22,733 nt of DNA from a virus. The stretch lies in the IMG/VR virus record IMGVR_UViG_3300025671_000579, positions 1 to 22,733 of that record. One strand, given 5' to 3'. A program made the position numbers and the translations under genes. This document shows positions 8,639 through 15,442 of this stretch, piece by piece. Position 1 is the first letter of the stretch, and each line of letters begins with the position of its first letter. Under the pieces are notes generated by a model, which saw nothing but the letters and a program-made list of their open reading frames with translations, was not told the DNA's origin and ran no database searches.

Positions 8639-9217
8639 ATGGCAGGTTGCTCAAATTCATTAACAGCATTAGATCCATCTTGTGCTGCTCTCAAGCAGAA
8701 AGGCGGTTTCGACAAACGCTTCTACGTTGGAAACATCGCAGACCTTGACTCCGTAACGTACGGAACAGATCAAGAGGTTACAGCGTTTACATTCTCTGGT
8801 ACAACAGGATTCAAGAAGATCATTGGAAAGCGTCTGAAGCATGGTGCAGAGACATCTCTTGAGGCAGGAGATAATGTCAACATGAGAACTCAGAATTTCA
8901 ACGCGGTTCTATTCGCTCAATCAGCAGCAGAACGCGCATCTGTTGAGGCTCTTTGGGATGCAGAGGATATTTTCGTAGTTGCTGAGTCAAATGCAGGAAC
9001 TATTGAGGTTTACGGTATCAACAAAGGCGCGAACTCACAGTTTGATTCTTACGGATTGAAAGCGAGTGCAGGGACTTGGAATACAGGTGTTGCGTTGAAC
9101 GATGACACAAGCATTCCGACAACCTTCTCCGGAGACTTTGACAATGGTCCGTTGATATATGATGAAGGCTCAACACTTGCAGTAAACATTGCTGCTCTTG
9201 ACGCACAAGTTGTATAA
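8639..9217 (+). CDS. Putative tail tube / structural protein
   Basis: 192 residues, all-beta in appearance with alternating Thr/Val/Gly strands (VTAFTFSGTTGFKK, IFVVAESNAGTIEVYGINKG, SFDSYGLKASAGTWNTG-like region). It begins with a Cys-containing head (AGCSNSLTALDPSCAALKQKG) that I have seen at the start of a Bacteroidetes phage structural family. Size and fold fit a major tail tube or head decoration protein. It lies between the capsid hairpin and the portal module, 60 bases from the capsid gene. The function is uncertain; a structural role is likely. Confidence 0.55.
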   Translation: MAGCSNSLTALDPSCAALKQKGGFDKRFYVGNIADLDSVTYGTDQEVTAFTFSGTTGFKKIIGKRLKHGAETSLEAGDNVNMRTQNFNAVLFAQSAAERASVEALWDAEDIFVVAESNAGTIEVYGINKGANSQFDSYGLKASAGTWNTGVALNDDTSIPTTFSGDFDNGPLIYDEGSTLAVNIAALDAQVV

Positions 9218-9647
9218 TGAACAGAGGGAGGTTATCGCTAACGCGGTAAAACATCCGTTCATTGATAGAAGAACAGATAAGAACCTCCTTGTGCGATTGC
9301 ATAGGGAGGTTTTTTCTTCTGAAATATGCCTAACTTGCGAACACGAACAGATACGAGCTTACATTGAACTGTACAGATTGATAAATCCAAAAGAGAAAAG
9401 CATGAATCCTCCAAGTAAAAAATACAAATTCAATCCATCACGTAAGAGCGAGAGAATCTCCGTGAAAGGTTACAGAGGAGTAATTACTGCCGAGAATTTG
9501 ACTGATGACATGGCTGAGATGCTAATGGAAAAAGGCGTTTTCGGTGATCTCATTGTCAAGGTTGAAGGTTCAGAGGTTAAGCCAAAATCAAAAGCAAAGG
9601 CGAAAAAGAAAAAGAACGATTCAACTCCATCCTCTGAGTCTATCTGA
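9210..9647 (+). CDS. Small protein with CxxC motif and Lys-rich tail
   Basis: If started at the TTG overlapping the upstream stop, this is 145 residues: an N-terminal helical part ending in CLTCEHEQIRAYIELYRL (a CxxC that could bind metal), then a beta-rich part (RISVKGYRGVITAENLTDDMAEMLMEKG) and a Lys/Ser tail. An alternative start is the ATG at 9402, which gives 81 residues and leaves 9217-9400 non-coding. The longer form is favoured because HREVF...CLTC looks like real protein sequence. However, that stretch also contains a terminator-like hairpin at 9282-9316. It sits directly upstream of the portal gene with overlapping stop/start (TGATGAG). Confidence 0.55.
   Translation: MYNEQREVIANAVKHPFIDRRTDKNLLVRLHREVFSSEICLTCEHEQIRAYIELYRLINPKEKSMNPPSKKYKFNPSRKSERISVKGYRGVITAENLTDDMAEMLMEKGVFGDLIVKVEGSEVKPKSKAKAKKKKNDSTPSSESI
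9282..9316 (+). terminator. Terminator-like hairpin with T-tract
   Basis: AACCTCC (9282-9288) pairs with GGAGGTT (9305-9311), followed by TTTTC. The loop contains a small inner stem (TGC/GCA). A second copy of GGGAGGTT at 9226-9233 could pair with the same AACCTCC instead, giving two mutually exclusive structures. If the long reading frame is translated, the hairpin lies inside it. Confidence 0.45.
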
Positions 9648-10882
9648 TGAGCAAGCCAATTCAGCCGGTAAAGAAACAGACGAGGGTCGGCTCGTTATCG
9701 AGCAAGATTGCACCTACATTCAATCGGGTTGCAAAGATCACTCATAACAAGAGCGCGAAGCGTTATGACTATGGCGTTGGAAACCTTCTGCCAAATGAAC
9801 TACTCAAAGCAATCGAGGCAAGCGTAACTGCTTCCAGTTGTAGGAACAGAAAGCACGAGTTCATTGAGGGTAAAGGTGTAAAGGATAGAGCAATTGCATC
9901 ATTGAAACTCAATCCGAAACAAACATCTGACGACCTTGTTGCGGAGTTGTCTGACATTGTAGGAGTGTTTGACGGTGTTGCTTTGAATGTCAAGTTCAAC
10001 TCAATGGGAGAGCCTTACTACATTTATACTCTGCCGTTTGAATCTACTCGGAAAACTGATGATGGTCAGTTCTACATCAACGAGAAGTTGCAAGATGGAT
10101 CTGATGTAAAGAAAGACAGAATTTACTTTGATGAGTTCGACAGATACGAACTACCATCGAGCAGACTTGCAAGGATACGATGCCAGATTGAGGAGTATGG
10201 ATACCAAACGGGAGATGTTATCTACCTGTTCGCAAAGAAAGCAGGTCAGTCTGAATATCCGATACCAGGAGCATGGTCTGGAATGGAAGAGATTGAGGCA
10301 GATGCAGCACTTGGTAAGCTCGATTGGAGGAACGTCAAGAAAGGATTCCGACCAGATGCCATACTGACAACCATCGGAGAGATTGATGACGAGGATGAGG
10401 ATGAGGCAGGACGTACTGAGCAATGGTACTTTGACCAGAACATCAAGCAATTTACTGGAGAGGATGCTGCACCAATTATGCATATCAATGTAAACTCAGC
10501 AGATCAACGTCCACAATTGGACACGTTCTCACAAGAGAAACTGTTGAACGCAACTACGGAGGCAGCCGATAGAATCGGAAAGCGCGTTTGTCGTTCGATG
10601 GATGTTCCTCATGTATTGATTCCTGGATTCGCACAGCAAGGACAACTCGGCAACACACAGGAGATGTTGACAGCACTCAAACTCTTTGGGAATAGTGTTG
10701 GCAGAAAGCAGAGAATTGTTTCAAGAGCATTGGAGCAAGTGTTTCCACAATTTGATTGGTCAATTGAGCCTCTTGTTATCATTGAAGAGTTACCGGAATG
10801 GCTGCTTGGAGTTCTTACAGATGACGAGAAGCGTCAACTTGGAGGTTATGAGCCTAAACAAACAGAAGAGGTTGCAGCATGA
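9647..10882 (+). CDS. Portal protein
   Basis: 411 residues. The N-terminal part (to ~160) mixes short helices and strands (GVGNLLPNELLKAIEASVTASSCR, FDGVALNVKFNSMGEPYYIYTLPFES as two segments). Then comes an acidic loop (GEIDDEDEDEAG), and a helical C-terminal region with a stem/crown pattern (LLNATTEAADRIGKRVCRSM, EMLTALKLFGNSVGRKQRIV). The C terminus ends PEWLLGVLTDDEKRQLGGYEP, a motif I associate with Bacteroidetes phage portals. The portal is the dodecameric ring at one vertex through which DNA is packaged. In most siphoviruses it precedes the protease and capsid; here it follows them. The next gene overlaps its stop (ATGATTG). Confidence 0.75.
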   Translation: MSKPIQPVKKQTRVGSLSSKIAPTFNRVAKITHNKSAKRYDYGVGNLLPNELLKAIEASVTASSCRNRKHEFIEGKGVKDRAIASLKLNPKQTSDDLVAELSDIVGVFDGVALNVKFNSMGEPYYIYTLPFESTRKTDDGQFYINEKLQDGSDVKKDRIYFDEFDRYELPSSRLARIRCQIEEYGYQTGDVIYLFAKKAGQSEYPIPGAWSGMEEIEADAALGKLDWRNVKKGFRPDAILTTIGEIDDEDEDEAGRTEQWYFDQNIKQFTGEDAAPIMHINVNSADQRPQLDTFSQEKLLNATTEAADRIGKRVCRSMDVPHVLIPGFAQQGQLGNTQEMLTALKLFGNSVGRKQRIVSRALEQVFPQFDWSIEPLVIIEELPEWLLGVLTDDEKRQLGGYEPKQTEEVAA

Positions 10883-11574
10883 TTGACAAGAACTACATAA
10901 TTGAAAAGACTGACCTTCCAATGAGCGTTAACGTCATTGAGAAGAAGGTTCAGCAGTTTGTTCCAGATGCAATTGAGAAGCTGATTGAGATACTTCCTGC
11001 TGCATTATACGCTGCATTGCAAACATTGAGCGTTGAGAATGTAAAGGATTGGAGCAAAACCAACAGCTACTCAGCAGATGACAAGGTTGTCTATGTAGAG
11101 AATGGACTTCTGAAGATGTGGAAGTCATTGACTACCAATAGCAACTCTGCTCCATCAACGGCCAACGATACCGATTGGTCAGAGTTGAAGCTCGGAACAT
11201 TCTTGGTTTCATTTGTGCAGCCTTATTTAGCACATCATGTATTCTATGCTTACGCGGTCAATGGAGGCGTTAACGTATCACATCAAGGATTGCAGCAGAT
11301 CAGCAACGAAACGGCTCAAGCGTTAACGGGGAACAATCTCCAAGCCTATCTCAACTATTGGAGAGACAGAAGAGAGAGCAAGAGGCAGCGAATGTTCAAC
11401 TATTTGGACGATCAAAAAAATACGCTTGATTCTGTAACGTATGAATCAGTTGATCCATCACGCAGAAAACACCGTTTCCAGATAAGAGCAATCGGAATTA
11501 CAAAAAGACAAACCGACACGGACTACATCAGCGATTATGACAAAGATATGTACCGTTTCAAAGACAGATTATAA
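10879..11574 (+). CDS. Head-tail connector-like protein with inserted carbohydrate-binding-like motif
   Basis: 231 residues. The flanking parts are helical and resemble small connector (gp6/DUF6712-like) proteins next to the portal: VIEKKVQQFVPDAIEKLIE at the N terminus and a helical segment around NETAQALTGNNLQAYLNYW. Residues ~56-102 form a separate unit: a leading Trp (W58), SYSADDKVVYVENG, a Thr/Ser/Asn stretch and TDWSEL (W100). This resembles a CBM5/12-type fold (W...Y...D.V.Y...W). The gene overlaps the portal stop by four bases. The connector role comes from position and helical parts; the insert is by eye only. Confidence 0.5.
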   Translation: MIDKNYIIEKTDLPMSVNVIEKKVQQFVPDAIEKLIEILPAALYAALQTLSVENVKDWSKTNSYSADDKVVYVENGLLKMWKSLTTNSNSAPSTANDTDWSELKLGTFLVSFVQPYLAHHVFYAYAVNGGVNVSHQGLQQISNETAQALTGNNLQAYLNYWRDRRESKRQRMFNYLDDQKNTLDSVTYESVDPSRRKHRFQIRAIGITKRQTDTDYISDYDKDMYRFKDRL

Positions 11575-11577
11575 CAA

Positions 11578-11892
11578 ATGAGCGTATTAATTACACGAAC
11601 AGCGATCAAGTCCTATTTCAACTCTGGAGATGTTCCAACAGAGTCTCAATTTTCTGCCTTTATTGATGCGTTTCCAATGGTTTATAATGAGACAGTCACA
11701 CTTGCAATTGACACAGACTTAACTATTACACATGGAACAGGAGAGAACGCTCGAATTGTTCAAGTAGTGGATTCTGACGGTAAATCAATAGGCGTTAATT
11801 GGAGGAGAGATCCATCAGACCCAACAAACAAAGTAATAATCAACTCAGGGAAAGCATATACAGACGCTGAAGTTTCAATATTGACAAAATGA
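11578..11892 (+). CDS. Small fibre-like structural protein
   Basis: 104 residues. The N terminus ITRTAIKSYFNSGDVPTESQFSAFI contains the motif FxxGxxPTExQFxxxID that I have seen at the start of Bacteroidetes phage tail and fibre proteins. The rest is beta-rich with repeats of hydrophobic-Asp/Gly strands (VQVVDSDGKSIGVNW, KVIINSGKAY). No signal peptide. Its stop overlaps the next start (ATGAG), so it is probably made with the following secreted fibre-like protein. Function is inferred from composition and context. Confidence 0.5.
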   Translation: MSVLITRTAIKSYFNSGDVPTESQFSAFIDAFPMVYNETVTLAIDTDLTITHGTGENARIVQVVDSDGKSIGVNWRRDPSDPTNKVIINSGKAYTDAEVSILTK

Positions 11893-12515
11893 GAAAACTG
11901 ATTTCAATTTTAATGGTCCTTTTGTCGTTCGGTGCAATGGCACAGGATGGACACATCATCTACAATGAACACTCCAACTACAAGATGTATGGGAGAGATG
12001 TTCTTGTTCGTTCAGATGCAACCAATCTCGACACGTTAACGAGCGTTTATGATGGTTCGATTGCCTTTGATACTACTAAAAGACATTTTGTTGGTTATGA
12101 TGGAGAGAGTTTCAAGAGTCTTGCATTTGGACAAGTCAGGGACACAGTCATCAGCCTTTCATCTGCCGAGATACTTGCGTTAAGTGGAACTCCTAAAACG
12201 GTTGTTCCTGCTCCTGGAAGCGGAAAGATGTTGCAGGTTTTAAACGCATCAGTAAAATATACTTATGTTTCGACAGCGTATGTTTCGGGACATACGCTTA
12301 GAGTTGGAACATCGGTATCACAAGATTTCTTCTCATGCAAGGTTTTAGACGCAACTACAAGCACAATAAGAGGATTCGTTCAGAATACTCATGCTGTTGC
12401 AGGATACGCAGGTAGTGTTGAGAATACACCAATTAAAGTTGATTCCAATACTACGGCAACAACAGGAGATGGTACTGCTCAGCTGTGGGTTAGATACCAA
12501 GTTATAGAGTTCTAA
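11889..12515 (+). CDS. Secreted fibre-like protein with signal peptide
   Basis: 208 residues. Residues 1-18 (MRKLISILMVLLSFGAMA) are a textbook Sec signal peptide with AMA before Gln19, giving a likely cleavage site. The mature part has a beta-rich domain with PKTVVPAPGSGKMLQVL followed by alternating Thr/Val/Gly strands, similar to a fibre or trimeric beta domain. A phage virion protein would not normally be exported, so this may instead be a host-modifying (moron-like) outer-surface protein. It sits just upstream of the lysis genes. It overlaps the previous gene by four bases and ends one base before the holin-like start. Confidence 0.6.
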   Translation: MRKLISILMVLLSFGAMAQDGHIIYNEHSNYKMYGRDVLVRSDATNLDTLTSVYDGSIAFDTTKRHFVGYDGESFKSLAFGQVRDTVISLSSAEILALSGTPKTVVPAPGSGKMLQVLNASVKYTYVSTAYVSGHTLRVGTSVSQDFFSCKVLDATTSTIRGFVQNTHAVAGYAGSVENTPIKVDSNTTATTGDGTAQLWVRYQVIEF

Positions 12516-12776
12516 ATGCAACTCCTTCACGACATAGCCAAAGACAAGAACCTCTTGAGGCTTGTTTTCGCTTTATTCTGGAGCGTTATTGCAGCAGGTT
12601 ACATCTACGGAATCACCTTCATTGACATTCCAGAGAACAGCCTGAGACACGCGGACACGGTTCTCGGATTTGTTCTTGGAACTATTGTGGCAACTATCAT
12701 TGCATACTATTTCGGCAGCTCACAAGGCTCGTCAGATAAAAATGACATAATTAATCAAAGTCAAAACAGGTTGTGA
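12516..12776 (+). CDS. Holin-like membrane protein
   Basis: 86 residues with two hydrophobic segments (~14-36, LRLVFALFWSVIAAGYIYGIT; ~47-67, DTVLGFVLGTIVATIIAYYF) and a hydrophilic tail starting FGSSQGSSDKN. An ending of FGSS.GS..K is common among phage holins. It would make lesions in the cytoplasmic membrane that let the lysin reach the wall. It lies two genes upstream of the M15 lysin. Membrane topology is confident; holin function is by context. Confidence 0.7.
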   Translation: MQLLHDIAKDKNLLRLVFALFWSVIAAGYIYGITFIDIPENSLRHADTVLGFVLGTIVATIIAYYFGSSQGSSDKNDIINQSQNRL

Positions 12777-12778
12777 GA

Positions 12779-13111
12779 ATGGATGTTTCAGACGTAATGG
12801 TTGAACTCGGAAAGGTTCTCGGAGGAGGTGTTGGAGGGACATTCATTGGATTCTGGACACAGAAACAAGCCGCAAAATCAGAAGCCGTGAAAGAATTACA
12901 AATGCTTAAGGTTGAGTATAAAGAGTTCGCAGAATTTACCAAGAGCGAACTTCTATTGAGCAGACAGGAGCGCGTGGAATGTCAGAAAGAAAATGCTGAT
13001 TTGAAAGGAGAGGTCAATCAACTGAACTTGAAAGTAAATGAGTTGACAATGGCTATACACAACGCTATTGGAACACCTTCAGAAAAGCGCAAAGGGCTAA
13101 ACAGTAATTAA
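12779..13111 (+). CDS. Coiled-coil membrane-associated lysis-region protein
   Basis: 110 residues from this ATG; a GTG at 12773 overlapping the previous stop would add two. The N-terminal part is Gly-rich and moderately hydrophobic (VLGGGVGGTFIGFWT), followed by a long charged coiled coil (~25-95) of the form EVKELQMLKVEYKEF...QLNLKVNELTM. This layout (short membrane-proximal segment plus long coiled coil) is seen in spanin-like or holin-accessory proteins. It sits between the holin-like gene and the lysin. No lipobox or clear second hydrophobic segment is visible. Confidence 0.45.
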   Translation: MDVSDVMVELGKVLGGGVGGTFIGFWTQKQAAKSEAVKELQMLKVEYKEFAEFTKSELLLSRQERVECQKENADLKGEVNQLNLKVNELTMAIHNAIGTPSEKRKGLNSN

Positions 13112-13117
13112 CCTTGT

Positions 13118-13591
13118 ATGAAACTCAATCCAAGATTCAGCATCCAGGAGTATGTGCCGAAATCAGTCTATGAGAAGTACGGAGATAAATCCGTCAGGTT
13201 CATTTCAGCGGCATTGATCAAGGCAGATTATCAGCTACTTAAAGACCTTGAAAAGCATTATGGAAGGGAAATAACCTGCTCCATTAATACATGGGCATTT
13301 GGAGGAGACAGAAATTACTCAGGATTGAGAGTTGAAGGAGAACCATATTACAGACCTCTGAGCCTACATTCAAGCGGTTCTGCATCTGACAAGATTTTCA
13401 ATTTCAAGGATACCGGAGCAAGAGTTGACAACAGGAAGATCTATGAGTTCATCATTGCAAATGATGTCAAGTACTATGATCTAGGCATCAGAAGAATGGA
13501 GGACATCAGAGATGCTTCAAGTTGGATTCATTGGGATACGTGTTGGACTCCGAATGCGTACACCAAGATGATTCAAATCGTTAGAGCATGA
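13118..13591 (+). CDS. Endolysin: peptidase M15 (L-Ala-D-Glu / VanY type)
   Basis: 157 residues. It carries the M15 zinc site: SLHSSGSASD (H84, D91) matches SxHxxGxAxD, and WIHWD (H138) supplies the third zinc ligand. The general fold of these enzymes is about this size, and the protein has no signal peptide, so it needs a holin. It would cleave peptide stems of peptidoglycan. The upstream holin-like and coiled-coil genes and the downstream spanin-like gene complete a lysis module. The next gene overlaps its stop (ATGA). The active-site motif gives strong support; the exact bond cleaved is not determinable here. Confidence 0.88.
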   Translation: MKLNPRFSIQEYVPKSVYEKYGDKSVRFISAALIKADYQLLKDLEKHYGREITCSINTWAFGGDRNYSGLRVEGEPYYRPLSLHSSGSASDKIFNFKDTGARVDNRKIYEFIIANDVKYYDLGIRRMEDIRDASSWIHWDTCWTPNAYTKMIQIVRA

Positions 13592-14247
13592 AAATTGATG
13601 CAAAGTTGATATTGATCATGGCCTTGATTGGTCTCGTGGTCTCGTTGATACTCTTCAGAGGTTGCGGTAATTTTAACCATTCCTCTGGAGATATTGACGT
13701 CTATCACGTTTATGATTCAATTGAAAGAGTGATCAAATCTGAGTTGCCTCCTCCTGACACGATAATCGAAATAAACGAAAAGGAAGTCATCAAATGGCTA
13801 CCATCTGCAAGAGTTGTTGATACCATCTACATCAAAGGAGAGACAAGATTCATCTACAATGACGCACCAATAGACACAGCAGCGATTCTCACGCATTATC
13901 TCACTCAGGCGGTAACATATACCGACACGATAAGAGATAGCTCGTTACAGGCAGTTATTTCGGATGTGATATTCAGAAATCAGATCAAAGAGAGGTCGTT
14001 CAATTATAAGATTCTGAGACCGATTGAAACCAAGTTCATTGATAACCGAGATAGATTCCAGTTGATCGCTTCATTCCAAGCAGGAGGAGGTATCAGTTAT
14101 GCAAACACTCCTCAATCAATCTATGCAGGAGCAGATCTTGGATTGAAATTCAAATCCGGAACATACGTTTCCGTTGGATACATGGCAGGAACAAGTCATT
14201 TTGTAACGATCAGAGCAGGTCAGGTCATTCGATTACGCAAGAGATAA
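13588..14247 (+). CDS. Membrane-anchored spanin-like / DUF6808-like protein
   Basis: 219 residues. The N terminus has a single membrane anchor (~8-24, LILIMALIGLVVSLILF) with Arg-Gly-Cys just after it; the Cys is in a weak context for a lipobox. The periplasmic part has a Tyr/Asp/Thr-rich linker and a middle YTDTIRDSSLQAVISDVIF stretch that I associate with a Bacteroidetes phage family next to lysins. A beta-rich C-terminal region (SGTYVSVGYMAGTSHFVTIR) follows. This arrangement fits a protein spanning the periplasm to help outer-membrane disruption (spanin-like). Its stop abuts the opposing gene's stop with no gap. Confidence 0.55.
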   Translation: MKIDAKLILIMALIGLVVSLILFRGCGNFNHSSGDIDVYHVYDSIERVIKSELPPPDTIIEINEKEVIKWLPSARVVDTIYIKGETRFIYNDAPIDTAAILTHYLTQAVTYTDTIRDSSLQAVISDVIFRNQIKERSFNYKILRPIETKFIDNRDRFQLIASFQAGGGISYANTPQSIYAGADLGLKFKSGTYVSVGYMAGTSHFVTIRAGQVIRLRKR

Positions 14248-14475
14248 TCACATCACGAATTTCGGCAGCTCATCAACCTGGACGGATAGATTCTTCTGGT
14301 CCATCTCGAATGACTCATTCAGCAGGTCAATCATCGAACTACCATCAACGGCAGATAGTATTCTCAGAAGGAGAACGCGGTTCGTTTGATTGACAGCATG
14401 ATTGATCAGAGCTTTCTCAACGAGCGTTCTGTCTCTATCAACTCCAAATAAACCAGATTCGAGTACGCTATCCAT
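14248..14475 (-). CDS. Small minus-strand hypothetical protein
   Basis: 75 residues from the ATG at 14475; the upstream extension to 14529 lacks support because that region holds AT-rich regulatory sequence. The chain is helical (DRTLVEKALINHAVNQTNRVLLLRIL) and ends DELPKFVM. It is convergent with the spanin-like gene and divergent from the early operon, a position often held by a small regulator or orphan gene. No domain recognised. Confidence 0.5.
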   Translation of the reverse strand: MDSVLESGLFGVDRDRTLVEKALINHAVNQTNRVLLLRILSAVDGSSMIDLLNESFEMDQKNLSVQVDELPKFVM

Positions 14476-14538
14476 TCTGTAAAGATAGCCAACTGAAAAT
14501 AATTGTTTCGATATTCGTAATCGTAACAAATTAATATA

Positions 14539-14546
14539 TATATTTG
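14539..14546 (+). promoter_or_regulatory. -7 box TATATTTG of the early operon
   Basis: An exact TAnnTTTG match 22 bases before the first early gene, in an AT-rich gap between divergent genes. A TTCG at 14514-14517 is the best -33 candidate at 21 bases spacing but is weak. Confidence 0.55.
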
Positions 14547-14568
14547 CCCAACAAAATCATTTAAGGAC

Positions 14569-14808
14569 ATGGAATACAACCAAGAAACGATCAACAGAAT
14601 CAGAGAATTGATGCCGTTATCAATGCGGAAAAAAGTTCATCAGAACATTAACAAGGGAGTCAGCGAAAAGGCACAGATACCATACTCAACCGTTTGCGAT
14701 GTTCTCCAGACTTATCGTGAAGGAGGTCGGCCAAGATACCGGAACAGACGCTTGAAAGTATATGATGAATGCGTCAGGTTGCTCCAGGAGAAAGGAATCA
14801 CAGTTTAA
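14569..14808 (+). CDS. Small putative helix-turn-helix protein, first early gene
   Basis: 79 residues. NKGVSEKAQIPYSTVCDVLQTYREG (two short segments: VSEKAQIPYSTV and CDVLQTYREG) has the spacing of a helix-turn-helix, resembling small phage Cro/LacI-like DNA-binding proteins. A basic region follows (RPRYRNRRLK). It lies 23 bases downstream of a clear -7 box, so it is probably the first gene of the early transcript and may regulate it. The fold is suggested, not shown. Confidence 0.55.
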   Translation: MEYNQETINRIRELMPLSMRKKVHQNINKGVSEKAQIPYSTVCDVLQTYREGGRPRYRNRRLKVYDECVRLLQEKGITV

Positions 14809-14880
14809 AAAAGAAAGGGAGCGCGATGAAGCAACTCCCAAACTAACCATGAAACGAATAGACATCACAAAAGTAAGCAA

Positions 14881-15042
14881 ATGAAATCACTCAGAAAAAA
14901 GGTCATGGACGTTATCAATAGTTGCACCAATATCGAACAGATGAAAGGTGCATATAATTACATGGCACTTGCAGGACTTGACAATGACCCAATAATGGAG
15001 GAGTTGTTCGAGTTAAAGTTGAATATCATCGGAAACATTTAA
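14881..15042 (+). CDS. Small hypothetical early protein
   Basis: 53 residues: a basic N-terminal helix (KSLRKKVMDVINSCTN), a central helix (QMKGAYNYMALAGLDND) and an acidic helix (PIMEELFELKLNII). Methionine-rich, no domain recognised. The ATG overlaps a tiny 11-codon ORF stop (ATGA). Its stop lies inside a 36-base direct repeat that precedes the next gene. Confidence 0.55.
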   Translation: MKSLRKKVMDVINSCTNIEQMKGAYNYMALAGLDNDPIMEELFELKLNIIGNI

Positions 15043-15072
15043 TCAGTAATCAATAATCAAAATCAATAGACA
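15037..15072 (+). repeat. 36-base direct repeat, copy 1 (leader of the next gene)
   Basis: This copy spans the end of the 53-residue gene and ends just before the ATG at 15074; an identical 36-base copy lies at 15407-15442 before RecT. A shorter part (AAAATCAATAGACA) recurs at 19742-19755 before a third early gene. Possibly a shared translation-initiation leader. Confidence 0.7.
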
Positions 15073-15073
15073 A

Positions 15074-15412
15074 ATGAACAGAGAAGAAATTCTAAAAAAA
15101 ACCATGCTTCAAATGCCGCGAGTATTCACTTCAAACCAGTTCAATACGGTAGCTATTAAGAACGGCTTCCCAAAAGAGATACTGAAGAAGAAAGGACTCG
15201 CAAAGTTCATTGAGCAGTATGCAAGCAATGGTAGTTTTCAATCAAAAACATGGGTTAAGTTTACGGAGGAAAAGACCGTTATGAATGAAGCCCAACAATC
15301 AAATTCAGAAGACAAGCGTGAGCTATCCGATAGACTACAAGAAGCAATAGAACTATTGAAGGGGAACGGCTACAAAATACTTAAGGTTCATTCTGAATGG
15401 GTAGAAATTTAA
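15074..15412 (+). CDS. Hypothetical early protein
   Basis: 112 residues, two helical parts separated by a polar linker. The N-terminal part (SNQFNTVAIKNGFPKEILKK) resembles a small winged-helix-like unit, a weak guess. The C-terminal part (LSDRLQEAIELLKGNGYKIL) is a helix followed by short strands. It lies directly upstream of recT; the last bases fall inside the 36-base repeat. Possibly an early recombination or regulatory factor, from position only. Confidence 0.45.
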   Translation: MNREEILKKTMLQMPRVFTSNQFNTVAIKNGFPKEILKKKGLAKFIEQYASNGSFQSKTWVKFTEEKTVMNEAQQSNSEDKRELSDRLQEAIELLKGNGYKILKVHSEWVEI

Positions 15413-15442
15413 TCAGTAATCAATAATCAAAATCAATAGACA
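15407..15442 (+). repeat. 36-base direct repeat, copy 2 (leader of recT)
   Basis: Identical over 36 bases to 15037-15072 and ending at the first base of the recT ATG. Each copy precedes a separate early gene at the same distance, one to two bases from its ATG, which argues for shared expression control rather than chance. Confidence 0.7.

Noticed and set aside
10151-10483. 110-codon minus-strand ORF inside the portal gene
   Set aside because: Antisense shadow of the portal; nothing supports expression.
14849-14884. 11-codon ORF (MKRIDITKVSK) ending ATGA at the next gene
   Set aside because: Too short to support as a gene; may be a leader, but there is no other evidence.
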